Part shown: piece after piece, positions 12,077-22,419 of the stretch
Layout of the letters: the number at the start of each line of letters is the position of its first letter
How positions within the stretch are numbered: the stretch's first letter is position 1
From: Chamaecrista fasciculata
Taxonomy: Eukaryota > Streptophyta > Magnoliopsida > Fabales > Fabaceae
Length of the DNA stretch: 64,000 nucleotides
Assembly: GCA_003254925.1 (NCBI GenBank)
Contig: QANZ01043648.1
Location: forward strand, 75,530-139,529
Direction: 5' to 3'
Made by a program: the position numbers and the translations under genes
Notes under the pieces: generated by a model
Databases searched by the model: none
What the model saw: only the letters and a program-made list of their open reading frames with translations
Told to the model about the DNA's origin: nothing

Positions 12077-13143
12077 GGGTAAATTATACTTTGGTACCCT
12101 GTGGTTTGACTCTATTTCACTTTGGTACCCTGTGGTTTAAAATTTAGCAAATAACCCTATTTCACAATTTTAACGGAAACTTGGTCACCTGATCGTGTTC
12201 TGGTCAAAATCCTTCTCCTCTCCAAAATCAAAATGTGCCCCTCTCCAACCCAAACAAAATATGTCCTCTATTCACCAATTTGTTGAAATCCGACGAAATG
12301 TCACTGGAAAAATTATTAAACCCCATGTTGAGGCGAACCAAATTAGGCAAATCGAAGAGAAATGCTGGGGTTTCTCAAGAGAACAAGTTTTGCTGCAAGT
12401 AAAGATTGCGAAGGTTGACGCAGGAAGCGAGATCTGAAGGGAGAGTACCAGTCAAGGCGTTGAATCGCAAGATGAGAGTCCGAAGGTTGGTGAGGTTGCC
12501 GAAAACGCCGGTAGGCAATGGGTCGGAAAGCGCAACGCCGGGAAGGTGAAGCTCAACGATGCCGTCGCGTTCGCATTGGACGTCGGCCCAATTGCAAGCA
12601 TTTGGGTCCGTCAGGTTCGAAAATAGGGTTAGGCCTCCGACCGCCTTCCGGAGAGCCACGATTGCGGCTCGCTCAGAAGCCAGATCTGGTTTCGCTACAG
12701 GAAGTAGAAGAAGTGAGAAATAGAAGAATGAGAGAAATAACAACAATGGAGATCCTTTGAGATGAGGAAGAGGCAGCATTGTACGTGTTGCTGAAACATA
12801 AAGATGAGAAGAAGAAGAAGAAGAAGAAAGAAAAGAAGAAGAAGAAAGAAAGAGTTTTGTTGAATGTGTGTGTATATGAATCAATGGAGGTTACTTTTGG
12901 GTTGGAGAGGAGAAGGATTTTGATGAACATGAAGACACAGAGAATGCCGATTTGAGGGTGAGATAAATTTAATTTAAGCGGACGTGAGATGCCAAATTTC
13001 TGTTAAAATTGGACGGAAAATGTTTTGAGGGTACCAATGTGTTAAAGGTCCAAACCTCATGGTACCAAAGTGTCAGGTTTCAAACCACAGGATACCAAAG
13101 TGAAATAGGGTCAAATCACAGGGTACCAAAGTGTAATTTACCC
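12077..13143. mobile_element. Pack-MULE carrying an LRR receptor-kinase fragment
   Basis: The terminal repeats open GGGTAAATTATACTTTGG and close with its near-inverse. A perfect 9-bp duplication TTTATATTA flanks the element (12068-12076 and 13144-13152), which defines it as Mutator-like. Within the left arm the phrase TTTGGTACCCTGTGGTTT is repeated 31 bp apart (12090 and 12121), and the right arm mirrors it. The 1067-bp element encodes no transposase and instead holds reverse-strand host DNA (see the pseudogene entry). The terminal TACCCTGTGGTTT phrase is, from memory, widespread in plant MULE-type elements. Confidence 0.88.
12261..12779 (-). pseudogene. Captured 5' fragment of an RKL1/RLK902-type LRR receptor kinase
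   Basis: Reading on the minus strand from 12779 gives a signal peptide (MLPLPHLKG, then a leucine-rich core), the LRR N-terminal cap with ALRKAVGG and CNWADVQC, then LRR units with LPGVALS, FGNLTNLRTLILRFNAL and LRNLYLQQN. An in-frame TGA at 12375-12377 stands where the family has the glycine of the FSGE motif. The frame then continues with FDLPNLVRLNMGFNNFS to about 12261, where homology stops. This is the order and spacing of RKL1/RLK902-type kinases (atypical, probably pseudokinases). Only the first roughly 170 codons are present, with neither transmembrane segment nor kinase domain. The fragment is bounded on both sides by transposon arm sequence, so it is a capture and not a decayed gene in place. 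Confidence 0.85.
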
Positions 13144-13558
13144 TTTATATTATGACGCTTGAAACATTATTTTATTGACCATATACAGATTTGTAGTATG
13201 ATCTAACGGCGTAGAGCTCTATTGAGAGCTCCATGATGTTTTTCTATATGAAACTTATTTATTTTTTTTTTTAATTTTTAGTCTTTCCAATTTGTTTTAT
13301 AATAACAATTTGAACTCATAGAGGTATAGTTTTGGTTTTCTTTTTTTGTTTTTTTTATACATGTTAATTATTTAATTTTGTTAACATGATTTGAGGAGAT
13401 CAAATAATTTGTTATTAAAAGAATGATAGACAAAAAAAAAAATATAATTTCAATATTTAAGGTTTTTTTATAAAAACAATTGGTCGGATGTTTAAATTGG
13501 TCTTATATTTTTATCTCAATTTATTTAAATTAATTTTCTTTTAGAATGCTTAAATTAA

Positions 13559-14730
13559 GGCCAAAGTGCGAATTTGGTCATGTAACTTTGCTCAAGTTCC
13601 CATATTAGCCCTTTAATTTTTTTTTTGCCTCGTATTTGGTCCTATATCTTTGTTTCAAGTCTCAAATCAGTCCTATATCTTTTTTGTTTTAGTTTTGGTC
13701 ACATATGTTTTGGAAACCTCCTACCGTTAGTTCTCTGTCTATTTTAAATTACAGTTTAGTCTTGAAAACTTTTATTCTCTTTCACTTTAGTCCCTGACTA
13801 TCAAAATGAAAGTCAAAGAGCATCCTTAAAGATTCTCAAATCTTACATCTTGGTCTCTAATCCAAGAATTCTTAATGAAATGGAATAAAAATGCAAAAAG
13901 AACACAAATTAAAAGCAAATGACAGAGGGACCAAAATTAAAAATGCAGAAAATTTAAAACCCGCTGGAAAACGTACGGAAATCGCCAAGAAACTCAAAAA
14001 CTCATCCAAAAACTCCAATTCTCACTAAAATCTCTCGTAAATAATCGCCCTTAAATGCTTTAAGAAAGGATTTTCGAAAATCTACATTTTTGAGGAGGGA
14101 GGTAATAGAAGATTCCCTTTGGTGATTCCGAGAGAGAAGTTCTAAAATCCCTTACATTTCTTCTATCACCTCCCTCCTCAAAAGTTTGGATTTTTGAAAA
14201 TTGTTTTTTAAAGCATTTGAAGGTGATTTCTTTTAGCAAGATTTCAGTGAGAATTAAGGTTTTTGGATGAGTTCTTGAGTTTCTCGGCAATTTTTGTACG
14301 TTTTCCGATGAGTTTGGGACATTTTCCGGTGGGTTTTAAATTTTCTATGTTTTCAGTTTTGGGCCCTCTGTCATTTGCTTTAATTTGTGTTGTTTTTGCA
14401 TTTCTATTTCATTTCATGAAGAATTCATAAATTAGGGACCAAGATATAAGGTTTGAAAATCTTCAGGGATGCTCTTTCACTATATTTTGATAGTCAGGGA
14501 CTAAAGTGAAAGGGACTTGAAGTTTTCAAGACTAAACTGTAATTTAAAATAGACTAGGACTAACGGTGGGAGGTTTTCAAAACATATGGGACCAAAACTG
14601 AGACAAAAAAAGATATAGGACTGATTTTGGACCTAGAGCAAAGATATAGGACCAAAGTCGAGACAAAAAAAGTTATAGGACTGATTTGGGAACTGCAGCA
14701 AAGTTACAGGACCAAATTCGCACTTTAGCC
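13559..14730. mobile_element. Full-length foldback MULE-like element with 9-bp TSD
   Basis: Both ends are bounded by the perfect 9-mer TTAAATTAA (13550-13558 and 14731-14739). The left end GGCCAAAGTGCGAATTTGG is mirrored at the right. Unusually, the inversion continues through nearly the whole 1172 bp: phrases around 13960-14050 recur inverted around 14220-14340, leaving a loop of less than 100 bp near 14110-14150. GGTC/AGTCC-type boxes start at 13576, 13607, 13638, 13669 and 13697, spaced 31, 31, 31 and 28 bp. A transcript would form a hairpin of more than 500 bp. Confidence 0.85.
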
Positions 14731-14994
14731 TTAAATTAATTTTATATATTTTATCATGGTTTGTTTTTGTCTATATTTATTTTTGGACCCACTTGATATA
14801 AGCATAATTTACAATTATGGACCACATCATCAAATTCATTAGCAATATTGCAATTACAGTTTTGGCTACCAACGCAACCACATCAAGTAAACGAGAATCA
14901 CACTGTAATAGCTGCAATGGAATGACATTGAGATGCAAATATCCTTTTCATAGCGCTTTTTTCATACGAAGGGAAAGTCTTTTTAAAAAAGAAA

Positions 14995-15433
14995 GGTCAA
15001 AGTGCACTTTTAGTCCCATAACTATTGCTAAAGTCTCAATTTGGTCCCATAACTTTTTTTGTTGCACTATTGGTCCATATCTTTTGTTCAAGTTGCAGAT
15101 TTGGTTCCGTGTTACACTTTTGGTCCCATATCTTTAGGTCATGTTGCAGAATTGGTATTATACTTTTTTGTCAAGTTGCATAATTGGTCTTATATCTTTG
15201 GGTCTGGTGCATAATTGGTCTCAGATCTTTAGATCAAGTGAAACTAGCAATGAAACTTTTTGAAAAGATAGGACTAATCCTGGAACCTGACCAAAAGTTT
15301 TGGGACCAAAAGTGATACGGGACCAAATCTGTAACTTTTTGCAAAGATATAAGACTAAAAATGCAACAAAAAAAGTTATGGGACCAAATTGAGACTTTAG
15401 CAAAAGTTATGAAACCAAAAGTACACTTTGACC
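14995..15433. mobile_element. MULE-like long-inverted-repeat element with 9-bp TSD
   Basis: The perfect 9-mer AAAAAGAAA flanks it (14986-14994 and 15434-15442). Ends are GGTCAAAGTGCACTTTTAG and its near-inverse. Boxes start at 15012, 15043, 15072 and 15103 (31, 29, 31 bp). Arm text such as CCCATAACTTTTTTTGTTGC is shared with 37330-37676, so both are one family. It has no coding capacity. Confidence 0.85.
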
Positions 15434-15574
15434 AAAAAGAAAAGAACAAAGCAGAGGTAAGGTGGACTGAAAGAGGGCAAAATATCTGACTAGCAAACTC
15501 TCATGTTAGACATTTTCATTCTCGGAGAAAATCACTTTTACTCTCTTTCCACCAAAAACTTTATGATTTAGGTT

Positions 15575-15784
15575 TAGGGATGACAACGGATAGGGTATCC
15601 GGTGGTTTTGCCACTATCCGTATCCGTATCCGTTTATCCTATCCAATATCCGTACCCTATCCGTATCCGATAAATTAATATCCGTATCCGCACCCTATCC
15701 GATATCCGGTATCCGACGGATATCGGATATTTTTTTGGACGGATACGGATGGATATCCTAAGGATCCTAAAAAATTTGCATCCC
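15575..15784. mobile_element. hAT-type MITE rich in TATCCGTATCCG
   Basis: A perfect 8-bp duplication TTTAGGTT (15567-15574 and 15785-15792) is the hAT signature. The element opens TAGGGATGACAACGGATAGG and closes TTTGCATCCC, the known GGGATGGCAA-type terminus of plant hAT MITEs. The 210-bp interior is made of alternating ATCCGTATCCG and inverse CGGATACGGAT motifs, so it is strongly self-complementary. Confidence 0.8.
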
Positions 15785-16289
15785 TTTAGGTTGAAGGGTG
15801 TTTCATAAAGGTCTCCTTCATGAGTCATTTTGTTTTCTTTTGTAGGCATCATCCACATATCTTTCTAGGAAGCGGATTCGCTCAAGTGCGTAAATTATTG
15901 ATCTGGACCGTCCATTAGAATGAACAAGTATCATATCATTCTAATGAATGATTCAGATCAAATAATTCACATACTTTATAGAATCTGTACTTTAGCAAAT
16001 CCGTTTCCATCCTTTTAGATCTAAGTAGGGGGTTGCATGGCCAATTTCTAATTCTTCATTTTTTTTATTGGATTATATTGGTAGCAATTTTCTCTCACAT
16101 TATATTTATTTATGTATAAGGGGTTATTGAACATTTTATATAAGTAGCCTAATTAATCTCATTAAGAATATATTATTCTACTAATTATATATTTTTGTAA
16201 TGCCCGGTTAATGCCCAAGGTTGTTTAGGCTAGATATATCATTTTTGGGCTGTACTTCCCCACGGTGGGATAGTCATACAAAAATGTTG

Positions 16290-16648
16290 AAATCTCATTT
16301 TAGTCTCTAAACTATAGAGTTAATTATGTATTGGTCCCTAAATTATTTTTCGTTCTATTTTGGTTCTTACTTTCTCACTTGTTTCCCCCTTAGTTAGTTT
16401 ATGATTAAGATTGAAGATTTTTCTTTTTTTTTTTTGTCAACTCACTTATTAGAACATGTATAAGAGAGAAATATTTTATCTTAATTGTTCAAATCAGAGA
16501 TGACGACATAAATCAGATAAAATCACGTTTTGAATTAATAATATATTAAATGAACAAAATTGAGAAGCAAAACAACTTGAAAAATAATTTAGGAATCAAA
16601 ATAGAATTCACGTTATAATTCAGGGATCAAAAATGAAGTTTTGACCTA
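16290..16648. mobile_element. Long-inverted-repeat element
   Basis: The left arm TTGAAATCTCATTTTAGTC, then ACTATAGAGTTAATTATG and TTGGTCCCTAAATTATTTTT, pairs with an inverse right arm (AAAATAATTTAGGAATC, then CAAAAATGAAGTTTTGACC). Ends are approximate; no perfect duplication is seen. The preceding stretch 15793-16289 is AT-rich, without features apart from the MITE next to it. Confidence 0.55.
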
Positions 16649-16696
16649 AAAAAACACAGAGGCTAACATTCATCGTCACTTTCATTCTCCATCTCA

Positions 16697-16870
16697 GGTT
16701 ACTTGGAACTTGGAACATGGACCATGGTGCTTGTTAAAATGATTGAGAGTGGGTTAAATAATGGTGGTAATGTGAATATTGATATGTTGGAAGCCATTCT
16801 TGATATGTTGAGAAAGGATTGGAAGGTGAATTGTGTTCATATCTACAGAAAGATTAATTTTTTGTGCTGA
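16697..16870 (+). pseudogene. Possible orphan coding fragment
   Basis: A 57-codon open stretch reads GYLELGTWTMVLVKMIESGL, then a glycine/asparagine stretch and IDMLEAILDMLRKDWKVN, before a stop. Its amino-acid composition is protein-like and its base composition is less AT-rich than the surroundings, which suggests a fragment of an exon. I do not recognise the family and see no neighbouring exon with splice signals, so it may be a decayed or captured piece. Confidence 0.3.
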
Positions 16871-16951
16871 CCATTGTCTTGATATGCAATTTGGAATTCA
16901 TGTTTGGGACTTGGGAGCAGCCTATTCCTTGTATTATAGTAAATTTGTTAG

Positions 16952-17312
16952 GAAAAAGTACCTTTTGGTCCCTAAACTTTACAAAAAGTTGTCAATTTCG
17001 TCCCCATTCTTATTTTTTCAGTCAATTTTACTTTCAATGTTTCACATTTTGATCAATTTTATCTTTTTCTCTTAATTTAGCCAAATATTAACCACATATT
17101 GTAATGTATAATAGATAGAAAAAGAAACTCAAATCTTAACTCAAATTAAAAAATATGATAAAGTCTGTCATTAATTTATTAGAAGAAATTAGTTTAAGGA
17201 AAAATTGACCAAAATGTGAAACAGGAGGAATAAAATTGATTTTGAATAAAGATTGGGAACAAAATTAACAATTTGTATAAATTTGGAGAACAAAATGATG
17301 CTTTTGCTGATA
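16952..17312. mobile_element. Long-inverted-repeat element (TTTTGGTCCC family)
   Basis: It opens AAAAAGTACCTTTTGGTCCC and is mirrored near 17280-17312 by GAACAAAATGATGCTTTT. Inner phrases (TTGTCAATTTCGTCCCCATT and its inverse near 17240-17275) match the element at 3288-3665. Ends are approximate. Confidence 0.55.
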
Positions 17313-17960
17313 GTGTGACCTGTGGTTTTTATTTTGCTGGGTTGTTGACTATTCTTTCTTGGGCTTTGGCCTCGAGTTTGTACCAAAAAGAAAAATGAAA
17401 ATCTCCACCATCAATCACTCTTGATATTATTTCATCTATTTTCTTTGGGAGATTATTTGCTTGAAGCAGACTCAAAATCCCTTTTACTTTTCTAATCTTT
17501 CTTTAATTCTTTTTTACTTATAATCTTGCCTATGTTTTGATTGCATTTAAAATCTTTTTTTTTTAAAAAAAAATTTAAATTAGTCCAATTCCAGAAATAG
17601 AAAAGAAAATAATCGGTAGAAAAGAAGGGGTACGTACGTATTTTAATTTGTTAATTTGAACTTGTGCATATCTATATATAATTCAATTAAATTGAAAAAA
17701 AATAATAATATAAACTACAATTGAGCATCATTTATAGTAAAATTATATTGATTAGTGGGACTACATATATATGATTTTTTTTTTCTTTTTTTTTTTTTTT
17801 TTNCGACGACAAAAACAATGACGACGAGGATCTTCAATGAATCAATTTTGGTAAAAAAAAAAAAAAAAACCAACAATTTCTTTATCAATGAATATTAATA
17901 TTAACCCTATTCAGTTTTAAACCCCCTTGAATTACATGCACTTACATGTATATATGTATG
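17313..17960. other. AT-rich intergenic spacer with an N
   Basis: It contains several A and T homopolymers and one undetermined base near 17803 next to a long T run. I see no coding region, RNA gene or clear mobile element here. Confidence 0.5.
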
Positions 17961-17966
17961 CATGCA

Positions 17967-18076
17967 TTGAATTTAAGCAAGTTTTAGGAGGAGGCAAAAT
18001 TGCTACATTCACACAGTTTCAGTTAACATTAGAAGGTAATGTGGCAATTTTGTCCCTCTAGAATTGCTTAAATTCA
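17967..18076 (-). repeat. Short hairpin just downstream of the CrRLK1L gene
   Basis: The arms 17967-18009 (TTGAATTTAAGCAAGTTTTA, then GGAGGAGGCAAAATTGCTAC) and 18038-18076 are near-perfect inverse copies, separated by a loop of about 28 nt. The stem has a few mismatches and a small asymmetry. The hairpin starts about 120 bp beyond the kinase stop codon and so probably lies in its 3' untranslated region. Size and shape fit either a small MITE or a microRNA-like foldback. I cannot tell which. Confidence 0.6.
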
Positions 18077-18195
18077 GAGAAACGCAGGATCTTTAATTAT
18101 AGAAGATCCATCCTCCATAAGAATTAAGACTGAAATAGGTTAATTTAATAACTAATTCAAAGATTAAATTGTAAGTTTTTTTTTTCCTTCTTTTT

Positions 18196-20808
18196 TTACC
18201 TTCCACTAAGGTTAGCAAATTGGGCAAACATTGCAGTTCCAGAATGATCATCAATAGGTCTATTCTCTAAATTTGTTCCTGGTGGTACTGGTGGGCCCAC
18301 AGGATTATGTTGTTGTTGTTGTTCTTCTTCTGTATTAGTATTAGTAGGTGCTGTTGGAGGCAAACCAGAAGAAGATGAAGATGAAGATGAAGAAGCACCA
18401 ATTGCACCACCATCATTATTATTGTTATCATTATTATTTTTGATCTCTTCCTCTGATTTTCCTTGTGTGAAAGCCTCTTGAAGCTGTAGGGCATACTCCA
18501 AATTCCATAGGACATCCCCCATTGAAGGCCTATCTACCCCATATTCTGCAAGACACTTCTCTGCAGCCTCAGCAAACTTCTTCAATGACTCTGGGTTCAC
18601 TGTCCCTACAAGATAAGGGTCCATGATCTTATCAATCAACCCTTTTCTCTTCCATTGCATTGCCCAATCTGCCAAATTCACTTGCTCTCTTGGTAACTGT
18701 GGGTTTAAGGGTGCCCTAGCACATAGTACCTCCAATAGGACTACCCCAAATGAGTACACGTCAGACTTATCTGTTAACTGTTGCCTCCTGAAATACTCAG
18801 GATCTAAATACCCAAAACTACCCTTCACTGCTGTGCTGACGTGGCCTTGTCCCATTGGTGCATCCTTTGAAAGCCCAAAATCTGCCACTTTGGCTGTGAA
18901 ATTCTCGTCCAAAAGAATATTTGTTGTTTTCACATCACGATGGATTATTCCTTGTGCTGTTCCTGTGTGAAGATAGTGAAGTCCACGAGCTGAGCCAATG
19001 CAAATTTCGAGTCTTTGTTTCCATGAAAGAGGAGGAAGGTTTTTTCCATATAAGTGGTCTCTGATTTGCCCATTCGACATGTATTCATAAACCAAAATCA
19101 TTTCATCGTTTTCGTCGCAATACCCAATTAAAGAAACCAAATGTCTGTGTCTTAATTTCGATAACATTTGAATCTCTGTTTGAAATTCATTAATCCCCTG
19201 TTCTGATTGTGGGTTTCCTCGTTTTATAGCCACTTTCGTGCCTTCATCAATCGTGCCTAAATACACATTTCCAAATCCACCAACACCAATGATGACACTC
19301 GAATCCCAATTCTTTGTAGCTTCTTGTAACTCAGAGAACGAGAAGTATCTTCCCAACCCCATTGTTGAAGAATTAAACATACTTTTATGTGACCCCATTG
19401 AGTTTTTACTAAAACTGTTATCTCCTGCATGAAGAGGAAGAAGCCATGAAGAGAAACTATTCCTCTTTTGCCAATCTTGTGGTCGTTTATGCCACTTCAC
19501 CACCATTGCTCCCAATCCCACAAAAGCTCCGAACATCATTGCGAACCCCACCGCCGCCACCGTGCCCCGGCTCGAACCGCCTTCTCGCCGGCCGTCGACG
19601 CCAAACTCGCCGTCAAGACTATCAACAGAATTACTCATTTTCATGATTTCAATGCCATTTATGACAGCATTGGGGTTTCCACCTTCGATTTGAGCAGGAC
19701 CCACTTGGATTATAAGCCCTTGATCAGTCATTAACGTTGCATTCACGACGATATCTTTGTAATACGGTGTTGCCAATGCTCCAGTAATGGAAGATAAGTC
19801 AAGATTCGGAATCGCCATTTTCTCGTTAATATAGACATTGAAGTAAAGCTCGTTGAGGCTTTTACTTACAATGTCACAGAAATGGAGTCTGACGAGGTAG
19901 CTAAAAGCAGGGTCGGCTTCGAATTTCCACGTGACGTTGAAATTGGGAGTGGTGACTTTGGCGTCAGCCATTTCGCTCGCCGTGGCGTAGACAGATGACG
20001 GTGCGATTAATGGCGAGATTGTTGGGGTGTCCTTGGGGAAATTAATGATGTTTGTGGGAACAGTGATGTTCATAGCGAGGTCTTTGTTCTTGAGGAATTG
20101 TTCATCTGGGATCCAAGTTCTACCCAATGTGTCATTCACGGGAGTAATCAAGGGTCCACCATTGTTGACTCTGTAAGCTATATGATAAGCGTAGCTATCG
20201 AGTCCGTGGAAATCTGAAACAGGGAAGAGAGAAGAGCCAGATTCGAAGATTAGTTTATTTGGGGCAGAGACAAGTTCGATTCCGTTGATGAATGCGGCTG
20301 AATTCTTCAAGGGTGTGAAGGTTAATGTTAGTTTTTCATCGGTGATATTGATGAGGAATTCTTTGAGGATGGGTTTGTCGCCATTGTTGAAGTTGAAGCT
20401 ATGAAGGAGGACGTATTTGTCAGTGGTGACAGAGAAAGTGGCTTTTTGGAGATCCATGATATCGGTTTTGACAGGAAAAAGATGAAGACGAAGCCAATGG
20501 AATCCAGGATTGGTGACATGGAAGGAGTATTTAGCTTCCTGCATGAAGATTCTACAGCTGGAGTAAATTAAATCATGAGGTTGAGATGGGTCTGAAGCTT
20601 TGAGTTCATCATTGGCTTTGAGGAAGGAATTAGCTTCTGGGTCGGATTTGAATTTTCTACCATCTGGGGAATTGAGTACAGAATCTGAACCACAATCAAT
20701 GAGGATGTTGTCTTTGGGGATGAAGGAGGATGAGGAAGAAGCAATGGGTTGAGAGAAAGCAGTGGAAGAGAAAGCAAAGATGAGAAGAAGAAGGTGAAAG
20801 GCAGCCAT
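18196..20808 (-). CDS. CrRLK1L-family receptor-like kinase (malectin-like ectodomain)
   Basis: A single-exon gene of 870 codons from the chosen start at 20808, where MAAFHLLLLIFAFSSTAFSQ forms a signal peptide. The frame stays open to an ATG at 20934, but those extra 42 residues are basic and histidine-rich and would bury the signal. Two malectin-like domains span about residues 32-390 (ILIDCGS, then HFCDI). A transmembrane helix lies at about 416-438 (GFAMMFGAFVGLGAMVV). The kinase domain at about 500-780 has the glycine loop GVGGFGNVYLG, a catalytic lysine in VAIKRGNP, HRDVKTTN, DFGLSKDAP and DPEYFRRQQL, all intact, so an active Ser/Thr kinase is expected. The tail has polyasparagine and polyserine runs and ends GTAMFAQFANLSGR, typical of the family. 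CrRLK1L proteins sense cell-wall state or RALF peptides at the plasma membrane. The kinase domain resembles the At5g61350/At5g24010 group, but I do not assign an ortholog. Confidence 0.93.
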   Translation of the reverse strand: MAAFHLLLLIFAFSSTAFSQPIASSSSSFIPKDNILIDCGSDSVLNSPDGRKFKSDPEANSFLKANDELKASDPSQPHDLIYSSCRIFMQEAKYSFHVTNPGFHWLRLHLFPVKTDIMDLQKATFSVTTDKYVLLHSFNFNNGDKPILKEFLINITDEKLTLTFTPLKNSAAFINGIELVSAPNKLIFESGSSLFPVSDFHGLDSYAYHIAYRVNNGGPLITPVNDTLGRTWIPDEQFLKNKDLAMNITVPTNIINFPKDTPTISPLIAPSSVYATASEMADAKVTTPNFNVTWKFEADPAFSYLVRLHFCDIVSKSLNELYFNVYINEKMAIPNLDLSSITGALATPYYKDIVVNATLMTDQGLIIQVGPAQIEGGNPNAVINGIEIMKMSNSVDSLDGEFGVDGRREGGSSRGTVAAVGFAMMFGAFVGLGAMVVKWHKRPQDWQKRNSFSSWLLPLHAGDNSFSKNSMGSHKSMFNSSTMGLGRYFSFSELQEATKNWDSSVIIGVGGFGNVYLGTIDEGTKVAIKRGNPQSEQGINEFQTEIQMLSKLRHRHLVSLIGYCDENDEMILVYEYMSNGQIRDHLYGKNLPPLSWKQRLEICIGSARGLHYLHTGTAQGIIHRDVKTTNILLDENFTAKVADFGLSKDAPMGQGHVSTAVKGSFGYLDPEYFRRQQLTDKSDVYSFGVVLLEVLCARAPLNPQLPREQVNLADWAMQWKRKGLIDKIMDPYLVGTVNPESLKKFAEAAEKCLAEYGVDRPSMGDVLWNLEYALQLQEAFTQGKSEEEIKNNNDNNNNDGGAIGASSSSSSSSSGLPPTAPTNTNTEEEQQQQHNPVGPPVPPGTNLENRPIDDHSGTAMFAQFANLSGR

Positions 20809-20934
20809 GGAAATTGAAGAAGAATGATGATGAAGATGAAGGGGTGGTAGCTTGAGCTTGCTGTGTTTTTTTCCTATATTTTTCTCCATGTCAAACCTCC
20901 TAAGGAGAAGGAGGCTTGAAGGGAACAAGGGCAA

Positions 20935-21482
20935 AGCAAAAACAAGCCAGAAAAAAGGGGTGTGATGAGTTATGACATATTACATTACCCTATAGGCTAT
21001 AATGGGTTTTCTATTTCTCTCTCCCTAACGGAATGGTATTTTTATTTTCTTTGAGACATGACAGCTTTTGGGGAGGCTTAGAATTACCCCCCAAATAATC
21101 AGCCACTCAATGTGGGAATTTCTGGTGAGTTTTGCCTTTCTTTAATCTATTGATTATTACCAACGGAAATTCCAAGTTAAAATTGGTTAAACTACCCATT
21201 TGGGTTGTGGTTTTGTTTGAACAAGTCAAACACTTTCAGCCTTACAACATCATTCCCGCCATATCTCAACAGCTATACGCTAATTCCTGTAATTATTATT
21301 ATTATTAATGTGGTCATTGTTGTAACGTGATTGCACTTTAGAGAACGTGTCAAGCATTTTCGGTCATGAGATGAGCAACCATAGATAAGATTGTTTTATT
21401 TAGTGATATTTTTTTAATGCCGAAAATGTTTGTTTTGGAAAATTATTTCACATCTTGGTGCGTTATTTACTTATTTTAAGGA
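20935..21482. other. Upstream region of the kinase gene; no further gene seen
   Basis: This stretch should hold the promoter and leader of the minus-strand kinase gene. I see no strong TATA box that I would commit to, and no open frame with protein-like composition. The part beyond 21300 is AT-rich intergenic sequence leading into the next element. Confidence 0.4.
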
Positions 21483-22342
21483 GGTCAAATGCTCCAATTA
21501 GTCTTAAAGTATACCATTAAGTTTATTTCGGTCCTAAATATTTCAAAATGTTATTAGTCTTAATGTTTTTATTTAGGTTTATTTTGTTCTCAAACCACTA
21601 AATATGATCATATCTCTCATTTTTAAACTTAAATGTGACGAATCCAGAGCTATGTGATACTTTTGATGAATGTTTTCTCTATCTAGTTGAGGCCATTAAC
21701 AATCAAGGTCAAATTGAGTTCCAAAAGTGGACAACTTATTTTGCGGTCAAATAAACGAAGTTGGTCATATCTCTCTCGTTTTAAGTCTGAATACAATGAA
21801 TTTGGAGCTACAAGTTATTTTTAATGAGTTTTTTTATATTCAATTGAGACCGTCAGCAAATAAGGTTAAATTGGACTTAAAAGTGGATTTAAGACCTCTT
21901 TTTCATGATTTTTTTTTTACTTTTTGGTCGCAAACTCACTTTTGAGCTCGGTTTAATCTCATTTGATGATATTCCTGACCAAGTGAGCAAGAAAAGAACT
22001 CGTTAAAAGTAACTCGTAGTTTTGAATTCGTCACATTCAGACTTGAAACAAGATAGATATAACTGATTTTGCTTGTTTGACCATAAAACAAGTCTTTTGG
22101 TGATCTAATTTGACCTCGTTACTGACAGCTCCAACTGAATAGAAAAAATATTCGTAAAAAACAACACATAGCTCTACACTTGTCACATTCAAGCTTAAAA
22201 CGAGATAAATATGACTATATTCGGTAGTTTGGAACCAAAATAAAACTAAATGGCAATATTTATGACCAATTTGAACAAAATGAAACATTTAGGACCAAAA
22301 CTAACTTAAAGATATACATTTAGAACCAATTTGAAGATTTGA
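21483..22342. mobile_element. Long-inverted-repeat element (GTCAAATG/AAATGAGGTCAAATT family)
   Basis: The left end GGTCAAATGCTCCAATTAG pairs with the inverse at 22310-22342. Inner phrases near 21790-21850 (TCTCTCGTTTTAAGTCTGAA) recur inverted near 22020-22060, giving nested arms through most of the 860 bp. The same family is found at 48357-49190, 50671-51203 and 61320-62108. No clean target duplication is visible. Confidence 0.65.
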
Positions 22343-22419
22343 CCATCTAAAAAATATATGATTTTATTCGCTTTCAAAAATAAAATAGATTGAAATCTTT
22401 GTAACATTTGACCATCTAA

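Noticed and set aside
12518-12760. 80-codon plus-strand frame inside the Pack-MULE
   Set aside because: It is antisense to the recognisable LRR fragment and has no domain of its own.
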